Origin: Holophagales bacterium
Lineage (GTDB): Bacteria > Acidobacteriota > Thermoanaerobaculia > Multivoradales > Multivoraceae
DNA length: 64,000 bases
NCBI GenBank assembly: GCA_009845425.1
Contig: VXZQ01000017.1
Coordinates: 337,463 to 401,462 of the forward strand
Direction: 5' to 3'
Positions 44,572 to 53,529 of this stretch are shown one piece after another; position 1 is the first letter of the stretch; every line of letters starts with the position of its first letter. The notes beneath the pieces were generated by a model. The model did not search any database. It saw only the letters and a list, made by a program, of their open reading frames with translations, and had not been told where the DNA came from. Both the position numbers and the translations under genes were made by a program.

Positions 44572-45420
44572 ATGCCGGCCGTGACCCTGCTCCGTTTCGC
44601 GCTTCCCATGGTGGCCGGCGCTGCCTGCGCGTGGTGGATCGACCGTTCCACCGCAACCCGGGGGCTGCTGCCGCCGGGCTTCGCCGACGCCGAGTGGGGC
44701 GACCTTCGCCGCCTCGTCGCGATGATCCTGCTCGCCGTGGTTCTCTGGTTCGGTGTGTTCGCGGCCATCGGCCAGATCGGCCTGCCGTCGAGTATCGACG
44801 AGATCGATTTCGAGCGACTGTCGCCCCTTAACCTGTTCGTGATGCACGCGATACTGGTCGGGACGCTCGCGGCCTGGATGCTCCTCGGCTACTGGCGCTG
44901 CGGGCACGACGCCGGCTCGGTCGTCCTGAGCCAGCTCGGGCTGCGCACCCGGACCGGCCAGAGCGTGCCGGTCGAACTCGGGATCGGCCTGGGCGCCGGC
45001 GTGGTCCTGTGGGGCGGAGTGCTCTTCATTGTGCTGGTCGCCGCCCTGCTCCTCGCCGCCGCCAGCGGCTTCGAGAACATCCCCGCCGAAGCGCCGAGGA
45101 TGGTGCTCTGGATGGGCAGCCTGCCCGTGCTCCTGCGCCTCATGGTCAGCCTCTCCGCAGGCGTAGTCGAGGAGGTCTTCTTTCGCGGCTTCCTCATGCC
45201 AAGAGCGGGCTTCGTCACCTCGAACGTCCTGTTCGTGCTCGCCCATCTCTCCTACGAACAGCCCTTCATGCTCCTGGGCGTCGCCCTCCTCTCCGTCGGC
45301 TTCAGCTACCTCACCATCTGGCGAGGCAACATCTGGCCAGCCATCGCCGCCCACTTCCTCTTCGACGCCATCCAGCTACTCATCCTGGTGCCGTCGGCGG
45401 CAGGCGCAGCAGGAGGCTGA
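44572..45420 (+). CDS. CPBP-family intramembrane metalloprotease
   Basis: The 282-residue membrane protein has about seven hydrophobic segments. The CPBP (Abi/Rce1-like) motifs are clear: SAGVVEEVFFRGFLMPRAG, then VLFVLAHLSYE and IAAHFLFDAIQLL. These provide the glutamates and histidines of the intramembrane glutamic protease. Substrates in bacteria are mostly unknown; some family members act in bacteriocin immunity or peptide maturation. It stands alone, divergent from the dehydrogenase operon and convergent with nupC. Confidence 0.85.
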   Translation: MPAVTLLRFALPMVAGAACAWWIDRSTATRGLLPPGFADAEWGDLRRLVAMILLAVVLWFGVFAAIGQIGLPSSIDEIDFERLSPLNLFVMHAILVGTLAAWMLLGYWRCGHDAGSVVLSQLGLRTRTGQSVPVELGIGLGAGVVLWGGVLFIVLVAALLLAAASGFENIPAEAPRMVLWMGSLPVLLRLMVSLSAGVVEEVFFRGFLMPRAGFVTSNVLFVLAHLSYEQPFMLLGVALLSVGFSYLTIWRGNIWPAIAAHFLFDAIQLLILVPSAAGAAGG

Positions 45421-45426
45421 ACGGGC

Positions 45427-45476
45427 TCGCCGCTTCGCGGCATCGCGCTTGATGCGGGTCAGAAGACCCGCGCACC
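45427..45476. repeat. AGAA-loop hairpin repeat (copy 2) with upstream GC palindrome
   Basis: GCGGGTC, loop AGAA, GACCCGC (45454-45471), then GCACCGG. It is preceded by CGCCGCTTCGCGGC, the same pair as at 58240-58320. It lies between convergent genes and may terminate both. Confidence 0.75.
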
Positions 45477-45480
45477 GGCC

Positions 45481-46680
45481 TCAGATCAGCAGGCCGGCGA
45501 TCGTCGCCGTCTGCAGGCAGGCGAGGGTGCCGGCGATCATCGCGCGCAGCCCGAGGCTGGCCAGTTCGCTCTTGCGCTCCGGAGCGATGCCGCCGATACC
45601 GCCGATCTGGATCGCGATCGACGAGAAGTTGGAGAAGCCGCACAGGGCGTAGGTGGCGATGACCTGGGACTTCTCCGACAACTGGTTCTCCGCCGAGATG
45701 TCCTCGAAGCGGGAGTAGGCGACGAACTCGTTGGCCGCGGTCTTCAGGCCGAGGAGCGTTCCCACCGCGTCGGCTTCGGCCCAGGGCACTCCCATGACCC
45801 AAGCCAGGGGCCGGAACAGGAAGCCGAGGATCATCTCCAGGTTGAGTCCCGGAAGCCCGATCCAGCCGCCCACCGGCCCGAGCAGGCCGTTGACCAGCGC
45901 CACCAGGGCGATGAAGGCGAGCAGCATGGCGCCGACGTTGAGCGCCAACTTCAGGCCGTCGCCGGCGCCCTGGGCGGCGGCGTCGATCATGTTCGCCCAG
46001 GGCGTCTTCACCTTGAAGTCGGCCTTCGCCGAGACCTTGTCGGTTTCCGTTTCCGGGATCATCAGTTTGGCCATCACCAGGGCGGCCGGCGCCGACATGA
46101 CGCTGGCCGCGATCAGGTGGCCGGCAGGGATGCCCATTCCCACGTAAGCCGCCATGACGCCGCCGGCGACCGTCGCGAAACCGCCGGTCATCACCGCCAT
46201 GAGTTCGGAGCGGGTCATGCTGCCGACGTAGTGGCGGATCAGCAACGGCGCCTCGGTCTGGCCCACGAAGATGTTGGCCGAAGCCGACAGGGATTCGGGA
46301 CCCGAAGTGCCCATCACTGTCGTCATCACGACCGCGAAGAGCTTGACCACCCGCTGGATGACGCCGAGGTGGTAGAGCACCGCCACCACGCTCGAGAAGA
46401 AGATGATCGTCGGCAGCACGCGGAAGGCGAAGGGGACGAGATCGAACCCCTGGCCGAAGACGAAGCGCGATCCGTCGTCCGCGAAGGCGAGGAAAGCGGT
46501 CACGGCCCTGGTGGCCCACTCGAAGAACACCTCCCCCGGAGCGGTCCGCAGGATGAGCAGCGCGAGGACGAACTGGATCGCGATGCCCGTGACCACGGTC
46601 CGCCAGCGGACCTGGAAGCGATTCGTGGAGAGCAGCCAGGCGATGCCCGGGATGACGAGGAGTCCGATGAGACCCGTCAC
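45481..46680 (-). CDS. nupC: Concentrative nucleoside transporter (NupC/CNT family)
   Basis: The 399-residue inner-membrane protein has eight or more hydrophobic segments. The CNT signature regions are present: [20 protein letters not shown] and [18 protein letters not shown] near the C-terminus, with [10 protein letters not shown] between. CNT proteins import nucleosides with sodium or protons. The gene follows hflC by 24 bp, so it may share its transcript; the functional link is unclear. The hairpin repeat lies just after its stop. Confidence 0.92.
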   Translation of the reverse strand: MTGLIGLLVIPGIAWLLSTNRFQVRWRTVVTGIAIQFVLALLILRTAPGEVFFEWATRAVTAFLAFADDGSRFVFGQGFDLVPFAFRVLPTIIFFSSVVAVLYHLGVIQRVVKLFAVVMTTVMGTSGPESLSASANIFVGQTEAPLLIRHYVGSMTRSELMAVMTGGFATVAGGVMAAYVGMGIPAGHLIAASVMSAPAALVMAKLMIPETETDKVSAKADFKVKTPWANMIDAAAQGAGDGLKLALNVGAMLLAFIALVALVNGLLGPVGGWIGLPGLNLEMILGFLFRPLAWVMGVPWAEADAVGTLLGLKTAANEFVAYSRFEDISAENQLSEKSQVIATYALCGFSNFSSIAIQIGGIGGIAPERKSELASLGLRAMIAGTLACLQTATIAGLLI

Positions 46681-46704
46681 GGTCCGCCCAGCGGGCGCGG
46701 TCGC

Positions 46705-47637
46705 CTAGGGACCGCTCGCCTTCAGGAAGCTGAAGTAGTCGCTGTCCGTCGACACGACCAGCCAGGTGTTCGGGTCGATCGTCTTCTCGAAGGCCTCCAT
46801 CGTGCGCAGGAACTCGTAGAAGTTCCGCGACTGGACCGACTGGTTGTAGGCCGAGGCGTAGATCTCGGTGGCTTCCGCATCGGCCCGACCCCGGATCTCG
46901 GTCGCCTGACGGTAGGCCTCCGACTCGATCCGCTTCAGGTCGCGGTCCATGTTGCCGAGAATCTCCGAGGCCTGACCCTGGCCCTGGGAGCGGAACCGGT
47001 CGGCAATCCGCTGCCGTTCCGAGATCATCCGGTTGAACACATCCGGTTCGACCTGCTGGCCGTAGTTGATCCGCCGGAACTGCACGTCCAGCACCTGTAT
47101 GCCGAGGTCGTCGGTTCGCGTCTGCGCCGCGGCGAGAATGTCCTGCCGGATCGAGTCCCGGCCGGTGACGATCTCCTCGAGGCCGCCGCCGGCATCCGGG
47201 TAGGACTCGTCGGCAGCAGCCTCGCGGTTCGAGCTGCGGATCACCTCGATCAGATCGTGGTTGGCGATCGCGTTGCGGGTCTCGCCGTCCAGGATGTCGT
47301 CGAGCCGCGACTGGGCGCCCAGCTCGTCGCGCAGCCTCTGGAAGAACAGCAGGGGGTCGGAGATCCGCCACCGCGCGTAGGTATCGACGAAGATGAACAC
47401 CTTGTCGCGCGTCGGCAGTTCCTCCGCGGAGCCCTGCCATTCCAGGAAGCGGCGGTCGAAGTAGTGGGCCTTCTGGATGAAGGGCAGCTTGAACTTCAGA
47501 CCCGGCGTGTCGATCGCGTCGCCGACCGGGCGGCCGAACTGCGTGATGATCGCCTGGCGATCCTCGGGAACGATGAACAGCGCGTTGCTCGCGACGAGCA
47601 ACACCACCAGGACCAGGAGGATGGTCAGGACCTTCAC
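46705..47637 (-). CDS. hflC: Prohibitin-like membrane protease regulator HflC
   Basis: The 310-residue protein has an N-terminal membrane helix (about 2-22), followed by a stomatin/prohibitin (SPFH) domain: VPEDRQAIITQFGRPVGD, then LPTRDKVFIFVDTYARWRI and a long helical C-terminal part (ERQRIADRFRSQGQGQASEI). With HflK it forms a large periplasmic cage around FtsH that regulates protein degradation. Its start overlaps the hflK stop by 4 bp. An insert around residues 130-160 (AAADESYPDAGGGLEE) is not in E. coli HflC. Confidence 0.92.
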   Translation of the reverse strand: MKVLTILLVLVVLLVASNALFIVPEDRQAIITQFGRPVGDAIDTPGLKFKLPFIQKAHYFDRRFLEWQGSAEELPTRDKVFIFVDTYARWRISDPLLFFQRLRDELGAQSRLDDILDGETRNAIANHDLIEVIRSSNREAAADESYPDAGGGLEEIVTGRDSIRQDILAAAQTRTDDLGIQVLDVQFRRINYGQQVEPDVFNRMISERQRIADRFRSQGQGQASEILGNMDRDLKRIESEAYRQATEIRGRADAEATEIYASAYNQSVQSRNFYEFLRTMEAFEKTIDPNTWLVVSTDSDYFSFLKASGP

Positions 47638-48671
47638 GGCGTTCCCTCCCCGGCCTGCTGGGCCGCAATCTGCCGCGTCGTCCTCGCCGCGCTGACTCCC
47701 TCGAAGCTCATGATCGGCGTCAGGCCGTCGACGTCCTCGTCGACGACGATCTTCCGGCCCACCTGCGGCAGCACCCGCTCCATCGTCTCGATGAACAGCC
47801 GCTTGCGCGTCACTTCGGGCGCCTGCCGGAACTCCTCGTAGAGGGCGTTGAAACGGGTCGCGTCGCCCTGGGCGCGGTTGACCCGGTCGAGCGCGTAGCC
47901 CTCCGCCTGCTGGATCGTCTGCCGCGCCTGACCCTCGGCTCGCGGAATGACCCGGTTGTACTCAGCCTCGGCTTCGTTGACCAGCCGCTCGAGTTCCTGC
48001 TCGGCCTGGTTGACGGCGTTGAAGGACGGCTTGACCGGCTCGGGCGGGTTGTTGCTCTGGAGCACCACCTGGTCGATGGCGATCCCGGTCTCGTACTGCT
48101 TGCACAACTCCTGCAACTCCTTTTTGACCTCGCCCTCGATCTCGGCCCGGCCGACAGTCAGCACTTCGTTCACCGTGCGGTCCCCGACCACCTTGCGCAT
48201 CACCGCCTCGCTCATGTCGCGGAAGGTCGCGTCCAGGTTGCGAACCCGGAAGAGGTACTGGTACGGGTCGACGACCCGGTACTGGACCACCCACTCGACG
48301 ACCGCGGCGTTCAGGTCGCCGGTCAGCATGTTCGCCTCGTCCGGGTTGGACACGAAGGCGCTTCGCACCCCCACGCTCTCGCTGCTGAAGCCGAACTCCT
48401 CCTTCAACTGGCGCCTCACGGGCACCTTGGTCAACTGGTCGATCAGCGGGATCTTGAAGTTCAGGCCCGGCTCGGCCGTGCCGTTGTACTTGCCGAGACG
48501 GAGGATGACGCCCACCTCCTCGGGCTGCACCGTGTACACGCTGGACAGGGCCAGGAGGCCGGCCACCACCACCACGGCGATGATCTTCAGGCCGCCCAGG
48601 CGCTCGCGCAGCGCCTTGGTTACGTTGCCGAGATCGAGGGGGCTGTCGGCGCCGGGAAAGTTGTCAGGCAT
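47634..48671 (-). CDS. hflK: Prohibitin-like membrane protease regulator HflK
   Basis: From the ATG at 48671 (MPDNFPGADSPLDLGNVTKA) the product is 345 residues. A membrane helix (about 28-46) precedes the SPFH domain: VYTVQPEEVGVILRLGKYN, LNFKIPLIDQLTKVPVRRQ and a coiled C-terminal region with EAEAEYNRVIPRAEGQARQT. It pairs with HflC in the FtsH-controlling complex. The 4-bp overlap supports equal production. The frame is open to 51146 upstream, which is a shadow of the opposite helicase gene. The next gene on the plus strand begins 64 bp away. Confidence 0.92.
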   Translation of the reverse strand: MPDNFPGADSPLDLGNVTKALRERLGGLKIIAVVVVAGLLALSSVYTVQPEEVGVILRLGKYNGTAEPGLNFKIPLIDQLTKVPVRRQLKEEFGFSSESVGVRSAFVSNPDEANMLTGDLNAAVVEWVVQYRVVDPYQYLFRVRNLDATFRDMSEAVMRKVVGDRTVNEVLTVGRAEIEGEVKKELQELCKQYETGIAIDQVVLQSNNPPEPVKPSFNAVNQAEQELERLVNEAEAEYNRVIPRAEGQARQTIQQAEGYALDRVNRAQGDATRFNALYEEFRQAPEVTRKRLFIETMERVLPQVGRKIVVDEDVDGLTPIMSFEGVSAARTTRQIAAQQAGEGTP

Positions 48672-48734
48672 AGCAAACGAGGCTATGCCATCGGCCCCCG
48701 GAAGACAACCGCTGAAGCGGTAGTCTCGCCGCCT

Positions 48735-51218
48735 ATGCCGCCGCGTTTCGACGACGACGGGAGGACGCTCCGGCTGTCCGTGGCGGACCTGCTTGAACAC
48801 AGCGCCGCGAGGCACCTCGGGTTCGCCAATCGCGGCGGGTTCGAGCGGCTCTGGGTGGGCCAGGCGATCCACAGCCGCTACCAGGAACAGGCGATGGAGC
48901 GCGAGCCGAGCTACCGGCGCGAGGTCGAGCTGTCGTTCGAGTTCGAGCACCGGGGCTGGAGGGTGACCCTGACCGGCCGGGCCGACGGGCTCTACCGGGA
49001 CGCCGGCGGCCGGCTGGCGATCGAGGAGATCAAGTCCGTGCGACCGAACGCCGACCCCTCGCCGGCGCTGCTCTCGACCTACCGCCGGCAGGCAGCGATC
49101 TACGCCTGGATCGTCCACCGCTCGGGCGTCGCCGCCACGCTGCCGGTGCGCGCCGAACTCGTGCTGATCGAGATCGGCACCGCCGGGATCGACCGGCTCG
49201 ACGTGGAACTCGACTTCGAGGAGCTCGACTCCGACATCCGGCTGCGGCTCAACCGGCTCGTCCGTGAGTACGAGTCGGAGAGAGCGGAGCGCCAGCGCCG
49301 CGAGCTGGCCGCCGAGCGCCTCGAATTCCCCTTCCACCAGCCCCGGCCCGGCCAGCAGGAGATCATCGACCGCGCGGGTCTTGCGGTCGAGCAGCGCGAG
49401 CACCTGCTGGTCCAGGCGCCGACCGGGCTGGGCAAGACCGCTGCCGTTCTCTTCCCGGTGCTGCGCGAGGCATTGGCGAACGACCTGCGTGTATTCGTGC
49501 TCACCGCCAAGAACACCCAGCAGGCCATGGCCAATCAGGTCATCGACCTGCTGAACCGGGAGCGGGCCTTCCACGCCCTGCACCTCCGGGCCAAGGCGCG
49601 GATGTGCGCGAACGACGAGATCATCTGTCACGAGGACTACTGCCAGTACGCCCGCGACTACTACGTGAAGCTCCAGCGGAGCCAGGTCATTCCCCGGTTG
49701 CTCGACGGGCACAGCCTGCTGAAACCGGACACGATCTTCGACGTCTCGAAGGGGGTTCGTGTATGCCCCTTCGAGATCAGCCTGGAACTCGGCCGGCGGG
49801 TGCAGGTCGTGGTCGGCGACTACAACTACGCGCTCGACCCCTTCGTCAAGCTGACCGAGTTCCAGGGCGACGCCGACCTCTCCGGCACCGTCCTCGTCGT
49901 CGACGAGATCCACAACCTGATCGACCGCGGTCGCGGCTACTACAGCCCGGAGCTCTCGGCGGCAAGCTGCCGGGCGGCCCGGGCGGGTCTGCGCCGGGCC
50001 GCCCGCGGCAGCGAGGGCGGGCCGACCGAGCGCCTGCGGGAACTCTGCGCCGCCCTGGAGGAGCTGATCCAGGGCGAGGTCGACCTGGCAGTAGACGCGC
50101 CAGACCGCAACGCGGTGGCCGAGGGCGCCCCGCCCGAAGAGCAGCTCTGGCGCCTGCGGGCCGCCTTCGACCGGGGCTTCGTGGACTACCTGGAGTTTCG
50201 CCGGGACACCCGTTCCTTCGCCGCCAACGACGCCTTCGTCGAGCTCTACTTCGAGCTGCTGCGGTTCCTGAACACCCTCCAGCTCGCCTCGCAGCCGAAA
50301 CACGCGGAGTCCTTCAGCTTCCTGTTCCGGCGAATCGACCGCGAGCCCAGCCTGGCCATCCTGTGCAAGGACGCGAGCTCCTTTCTGGGGGCCACGATCA
50401 ACCGCTGCCGCTCGACCATCGGCCTGTCCGCGACCCTGCAGCCGTTCGAGTTCTACCGCGACCTGCTCGGCCTCGACGCGGCCCGCACCTCGACCCTCGA
50501 CGTGCCGAGCGCCTTTCCAGCCGAAAACCGCCGGGTCGTCGTCGACACTTCGGTCACCACCACGTACCGGGTCCGCGACAAGAACTACGGCCCGATCGCC
50601 GACCGGCTTGCCGAGTTCGCCCGCTCCGTTCCCGGCAACTCGATGGCGATCTTCCCCAGCTACCGATTCCTCGCCGAGGTCCAGGAGCGGCTCCCAGACT
50701 GCGGCCGCACCGTCCTGGTCCAGCAGCAGACGACCAGCGAGGAGAAGCGGAAGGAAGTGCTCGACGCGTTGACGAATCCGCTCCAGGGCGCGGTGCTGCT
50801 CCTGGCCGTGGCGGGCGGCGTGTTCTCGGAAGGCGTCGACTACCCGGGCGACGCGCTGCTCGCGGTGGCCGTGGTCGGCCCCTGCCTGCCCGCGGTGACG
50901 ATGGAGCAGAAGCTGCTTCAGGCCTACTACGACGAGCGCTTCGAGCGCGGCTTCGAGTACGCCTTCGTCGTTCCGGGAATGACCCGCGTGGTCCAGGCCG
51001 CCGGCCGGCTGATCCGCTCCGCCGAAGACCGCGGCGTCATCGCCCTGTTCGACCGCCGCTTCCTGCAGCGCCCCTACCGGCGGCACCTGCCCGCGGAGTG
51101 GTGGCCCGGGTCCGACGGCGACGAAGAAGCCGACATCGCCGGCCATCCTGCCACCACCGCAGCCGTCTTCTTCGACGAGGCGGCGCCGCTCGCGGCCGGC
51201 GCGGACGACCGGTCGTGA
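48735..51218 (+). CDS. XPD/DinG-like helicase with N-terminal PD-(D/E)XK nuclease domain
   Basis: The 827-residue protein starts with a RecB-like nuclease domain: GRADG (81-85) and EEIK (97-100) match the D and E-x-K of PD-(D/E)XK nucleases. The helicase has Walker A APTGLGKT (228-235), DEIH (390-393), QAAGRLIRS near the end, and four cysteines (291, 298, 303, 344) positioned like the Fe-S cluster of XPD/DinG. Such enzymes unwind DNA from a 5' tail; the fused nuclease suggests repair or recombination. The stop overlaps the LuxE-like start by 4 bp, an unexpected partnership. Confidence 0.9.
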   Translation: MPPRFDDDGRTLRLSVADLLEHSAARHLGFANRGGFERLWVGQAIHSRYQEQAMEREPSYRREVELSFEFEHRGWRVTLTGRADGLYRDAGGRLAIEEIKSVRPNADPSPALLSTYRRQAAIYAWIVHRSGVAATLPVRAELVLIEIGTAGIDRLDVELDFEELDSDIRLRLNRLVREYESERAERQRRELAAERLEFPFHQPRPGQQEIIDRAGLAVEQREHLLVQAPTGLGKTAAVLFPVLREALANDLRVFVLTAKNTQQAMANQVIDLLNRERAFHALHLRAKARMCANDEIICHEDYCQYARDYYVKLQRSQVIPRLLDGHSLLKPDTIFDVSKGVRVCPFEISLELGRRVQVVVGDYNYALDPFVKLTEFQGDADLSGTVLVVDEIHNLIDRGRGYYSPELSAASCRAARAGLRRAARGSEGGPTERLRELCAALEELIQGEVDLAVDAPDRNAVAEGAPPEEQLWRLRAAFDRGFVDYLEFRRDTRSFAANDAFVELYFELLRFLNTLQLASQPKHAESFSFLFRRIDREPSLAILCKDASSFLGATINRCRSTIGLSATLQPFEFYRDLLGLDAARTSTLDVPSAFPAENRRVVVDTSVTTTYRVRDKNYGPIADRLAEFARSVPGNSMAIFPSYRFLAEVQERLPDCGRTVLVQQQTTSEEKRKEVLDALTNPLQGAVLLLAVAGGVFSEGVDYPGDALLAVAVVGPCLPAVTMEQKLLQAYYDERFERGFEYAFVVPGMTRVVQAAGRLIRSAEDRGVIALFDRRFLQRPYRRHLPAEWWPGSDGDEEADIAGHPATTAAVFFDEAAPLAAGADDRS

Positions 51219-52270
51219 CGACTCTGCTTCAGCGGATCGAACGCTTCATCGTCGCAGGCGATGGCGCCTTCGACGGCGAGTTCGTCGAGCTTGCCGCGGC
51301 CGCCGCCCGCTTCGGGTACGAGCGGGTCGAGCCCTACCGCCGCCTGTGCGACCGGCGCGGCGTCGACCCCGCCGCGCTCGACGACTGGCGCGCCGCCCCG
51401 GCCGTGCCCACTTCCGCCTTCAAGTCGCTGAGGCTCGCCGCCGCCAAACCCCGCGAGGTCTTCAGAAGCAGCGGCACCACGCGAGGCGCGGAACGACGGA
51501 GCGTTCACTACCACCCCTACCCCGGCCTCTACCGGACCGTGATCGACGCCTCCTTCGCCGACGCCTGCCTGCCCGCGGGCGCGGAGCGCCTCCCGATCCT
51601 CTCGCTCATCCCCGACCGTACGATCGCCGCCGACTCGAGCCTCTCGTTCATGGCGGCTCACGTGTTCGAGCCCCACGCCGCGCCCGGCAGCGCCTGGGCC
51701 GTCCAGGACGCCGGCATCGACCTGGACCTCGCCTGCCGCTGGCTCCGCGCGCAGGCGGAAGGCGAGCCCGTCCTCGTCCTCGCCACCGCCCTGGCCCTCA
51801 CCCTGCTGCTCGACCGGCTCGAAGACGAAGCGCGAGGCCCCATCCGGCTTCCGCCGGGCAGCCGCGTCTTCGAAACCGGCGGCTTCAAGGGGCGGAGTCT
51901 GGAGACGACCCCCGAGGCGGTCCGGCGGCGGGCCCGCACCCTCCTCGGCCTCGACCCGGACGCCGTGGTCCGCGAGTACGGCATGACCGAACTGACCAGC
52001 CAGGCCTACTCCCGACCCGGCGGCGAGCGGCTGCACACGCCGCCGTGGATGCCGTTCCGGGTCCTCGATCCGGAGTCGCTCGAAGAGGTCGAGGACGGCG
52101 AAACCGGGCTTCTCGCCTTCTTCGATCTCGCGAACGTCGGCTCCGTCTGCCACATCCTGACCGAGGACCTCGGCGTCCGGGAAGGCGACGCCTTCCGCCT
52201 GCTCGGCCGCGCCAGCGGCGCCGAACTGCGCGGCTGTTCGCTGACCGCCGAGGAACTGGGGGCTGTATGA
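51215..52270 (+). CDS. LuxE-like acyl-protein synthetase
   Basis: This 351-residue protein starts at a GTG overlapping the helicase stop. It is related to LuxE: VPTSAFKSLRLA, FRSSGTTRG, AERLPILSLIPDR, GSRVFETGGFKGRSLE and EYGMTELTSQAYSRPGGE. LuxE activates fatty acids with ATP and passes them to a reductase. The following gene encodes a LuxC-like reductase, so the pair may make a fatty aldehyde or alcohol without luciferase. The substrate chain length is unknown. Confidence 0.87.
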   Translation: MTTLLQRIERFIVAGDGAFDGEFVELAAAAARFGYERVEPYRRLCDRRGVDPAALDDWRAAPAVPTSAFKSLRLAAAKPREVFRSSGTTRGAERRSVHYHPYPGLYRTVIDASFADACLPAGAERLPILSLIPDRTIAADSSLSFMAAHVFEPHAAPGSAWAVQDAGIDLDLACRWLRAQAEGEPVLVLATALALTLLLDRLEDEARGPIRLPPGSRVFETGGFKGRSLETTPEAVRRRARTLLGLDPDAVVREYGMTELTSQAYSRPGGERLHTPPWMPFRVLDPESLEEVEDGETGLLAFFDLANVGSVCHILTEDLGVREGDAFRLLGRASGAELRGCSLTAEELGAV

Positions 52271-53499
52271 CGAGTCGCGTGGCGGAGCTGGCCGCGGCCG
52301 CGCCTTCCCTCCGCGCCATCCCGACCGACGCCCTCCTCGCCGCCTGGAACGAAACCCTGACGGCCTTCCTCGACGCCAACAGCCCGGAGCGCCGCGACCT
52401 CGACCCCGGCCTGCTTCAATCCACGGGCCTGTCGCCGGCCGGCCTCAGCCACGGACTGAGGAGCATCGGCGAAGGCATGCTCGGGGATGCCGCGGCCGGC
52501 GAGCTTCGACGCCCGCACCGCCAACGGGAGGACGGCTTCAGCCTGGTCGTCCTGCCGGCCGAGCCCCCCGGCCTGATCCTCCAGTCCCTGCTGCCCGCGC
52601 TCGCGGCACGCGCTCCCGTCCTCTTCAAGTCCTCCCGAGCCGAGCCCCACTTCGCGCCGGCATTCCTCGCCGCCCTCGGCCAACGACTACCCGAGCTGCG
52701 CGACGCCTACGCCGCCGTCACCTGGACCGGCGGCGACGAAGCGGTCGAGACGCCGCTCCACGCCGCCGCCCGACTCGTCGTGGCCTACGGCGGGGAGGCA
52801 ACGATCAATGCCCTCCAGTCCGCCGCCGTAGGGCGCCTCATCGCCTTCGGCCCCAAGCTCAGCCTGGGCTGGGTCGATCCCGGCGCCGACCTGAACCACG
52901 CCGCCCTCGGCATGGCGTTCGACATCGCGACCTTCGACCAGCGTGGCTGCCTGTCCGTCCACGCCGTCTTCGCCGAGCCGCACACCGCCCCCACCTTCGC
53001 CGCCGCTCTCGCAACGACCCTCGCCGAACTTGCCGTCGATCTTCCGCCCGGCCACAGCAGCGCCGCCGACCGCGCCGGCGTCCGCCTCGCCCGGGAGGAC
53101 GCCGAACTTCGAGGCCTCGACTGGCATGGAGACGCACTCGACGCCGGCACCGTCATCGTCGACCCCGACCCGCGGATCAGCCCCTCGCCCGGCCTCCGCA
53201 CCGTCCGCATCCACCCGGTCGAGGGCGTCCCGACCCTCGACGAGTGGACCGGCCGCCTCCAGGGCCTCGCCGTCGCCGGCCGCCTACCCGCCAGGATCCG
53301 CCGCGCCTTCGAGCAGGCCGGCGTCTCGCGCTTCGCCCCCGCCGGCCAACTCCAGACCACCGGCGCCGCGTGGCGCAACGGCGGCATCGACCTGGCCGCC
53401 GAGTTCGCAGGCAGCGCCATTCGCGAATCGAAGTTCAAGCGCGGCCTGAATCGCGCGCACGATCGCTACGCCGACGCCTTCCGGCGTCTGGCGGAGTAA
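52267..53499 (+). CDS. LuxC-like acyl-CoA reductase
   Basis: The 410-residue protein begins at the ATG at 52267, overlapping the LuxE-like stop by 4 bp. LuxC-like traits include LPAEPPGLILQSLLPALAAR (Rossmann-like), KSSRAEPHFAPAFLAAL and the catalytic-cysteine region FDQRGCLSVHAVF. Such enzymes reduce an activated fatty acid to an aldehyde with NADPH. No luciferase or alkane gene is nearby. The helicase-luxE-luxC arrangement is discussed as a finding. Confidence 0.87.
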   Translation: MTSRVAELAAAAPSLRAIPTDALLAAWNETLTAFLDANSPERRDLDPGLLQSTGLSPAGLSHGLRSIGEGMLGDAAAGELRRPHRQREDGFSLVVLPAEPPGLILQSLLPALAARAPVLFKSSRAEPHFAPAFLAALGQRLPELRDAYAAVTWTGGDEAVETPLHAAARLVVAYGGEATINALQSAAVGRLIAFGPKLSLGWVDPGADLNHAALGMAFDIATFDQRGCLSVHAVFAEPHTAPTFAAALATTLAELAVDLPPGHSSAADRAGVRLAREDAELRGLDWHGDALDAGTVIVDPDPRISPSPGLRTVRIHPVEGVPTLDEWTGRLQGLAVAGRLPARIRRAFEQAGVSRFAPAGQLQTTGAAWRNGGIDLAAEFAGSAIRESKFKRGLNRAHDRYADAFRRLAE

Positions 53500-53529
53500 C
53501 GCGGCAGCGCTAGCAGGGCGACTCCGTCG

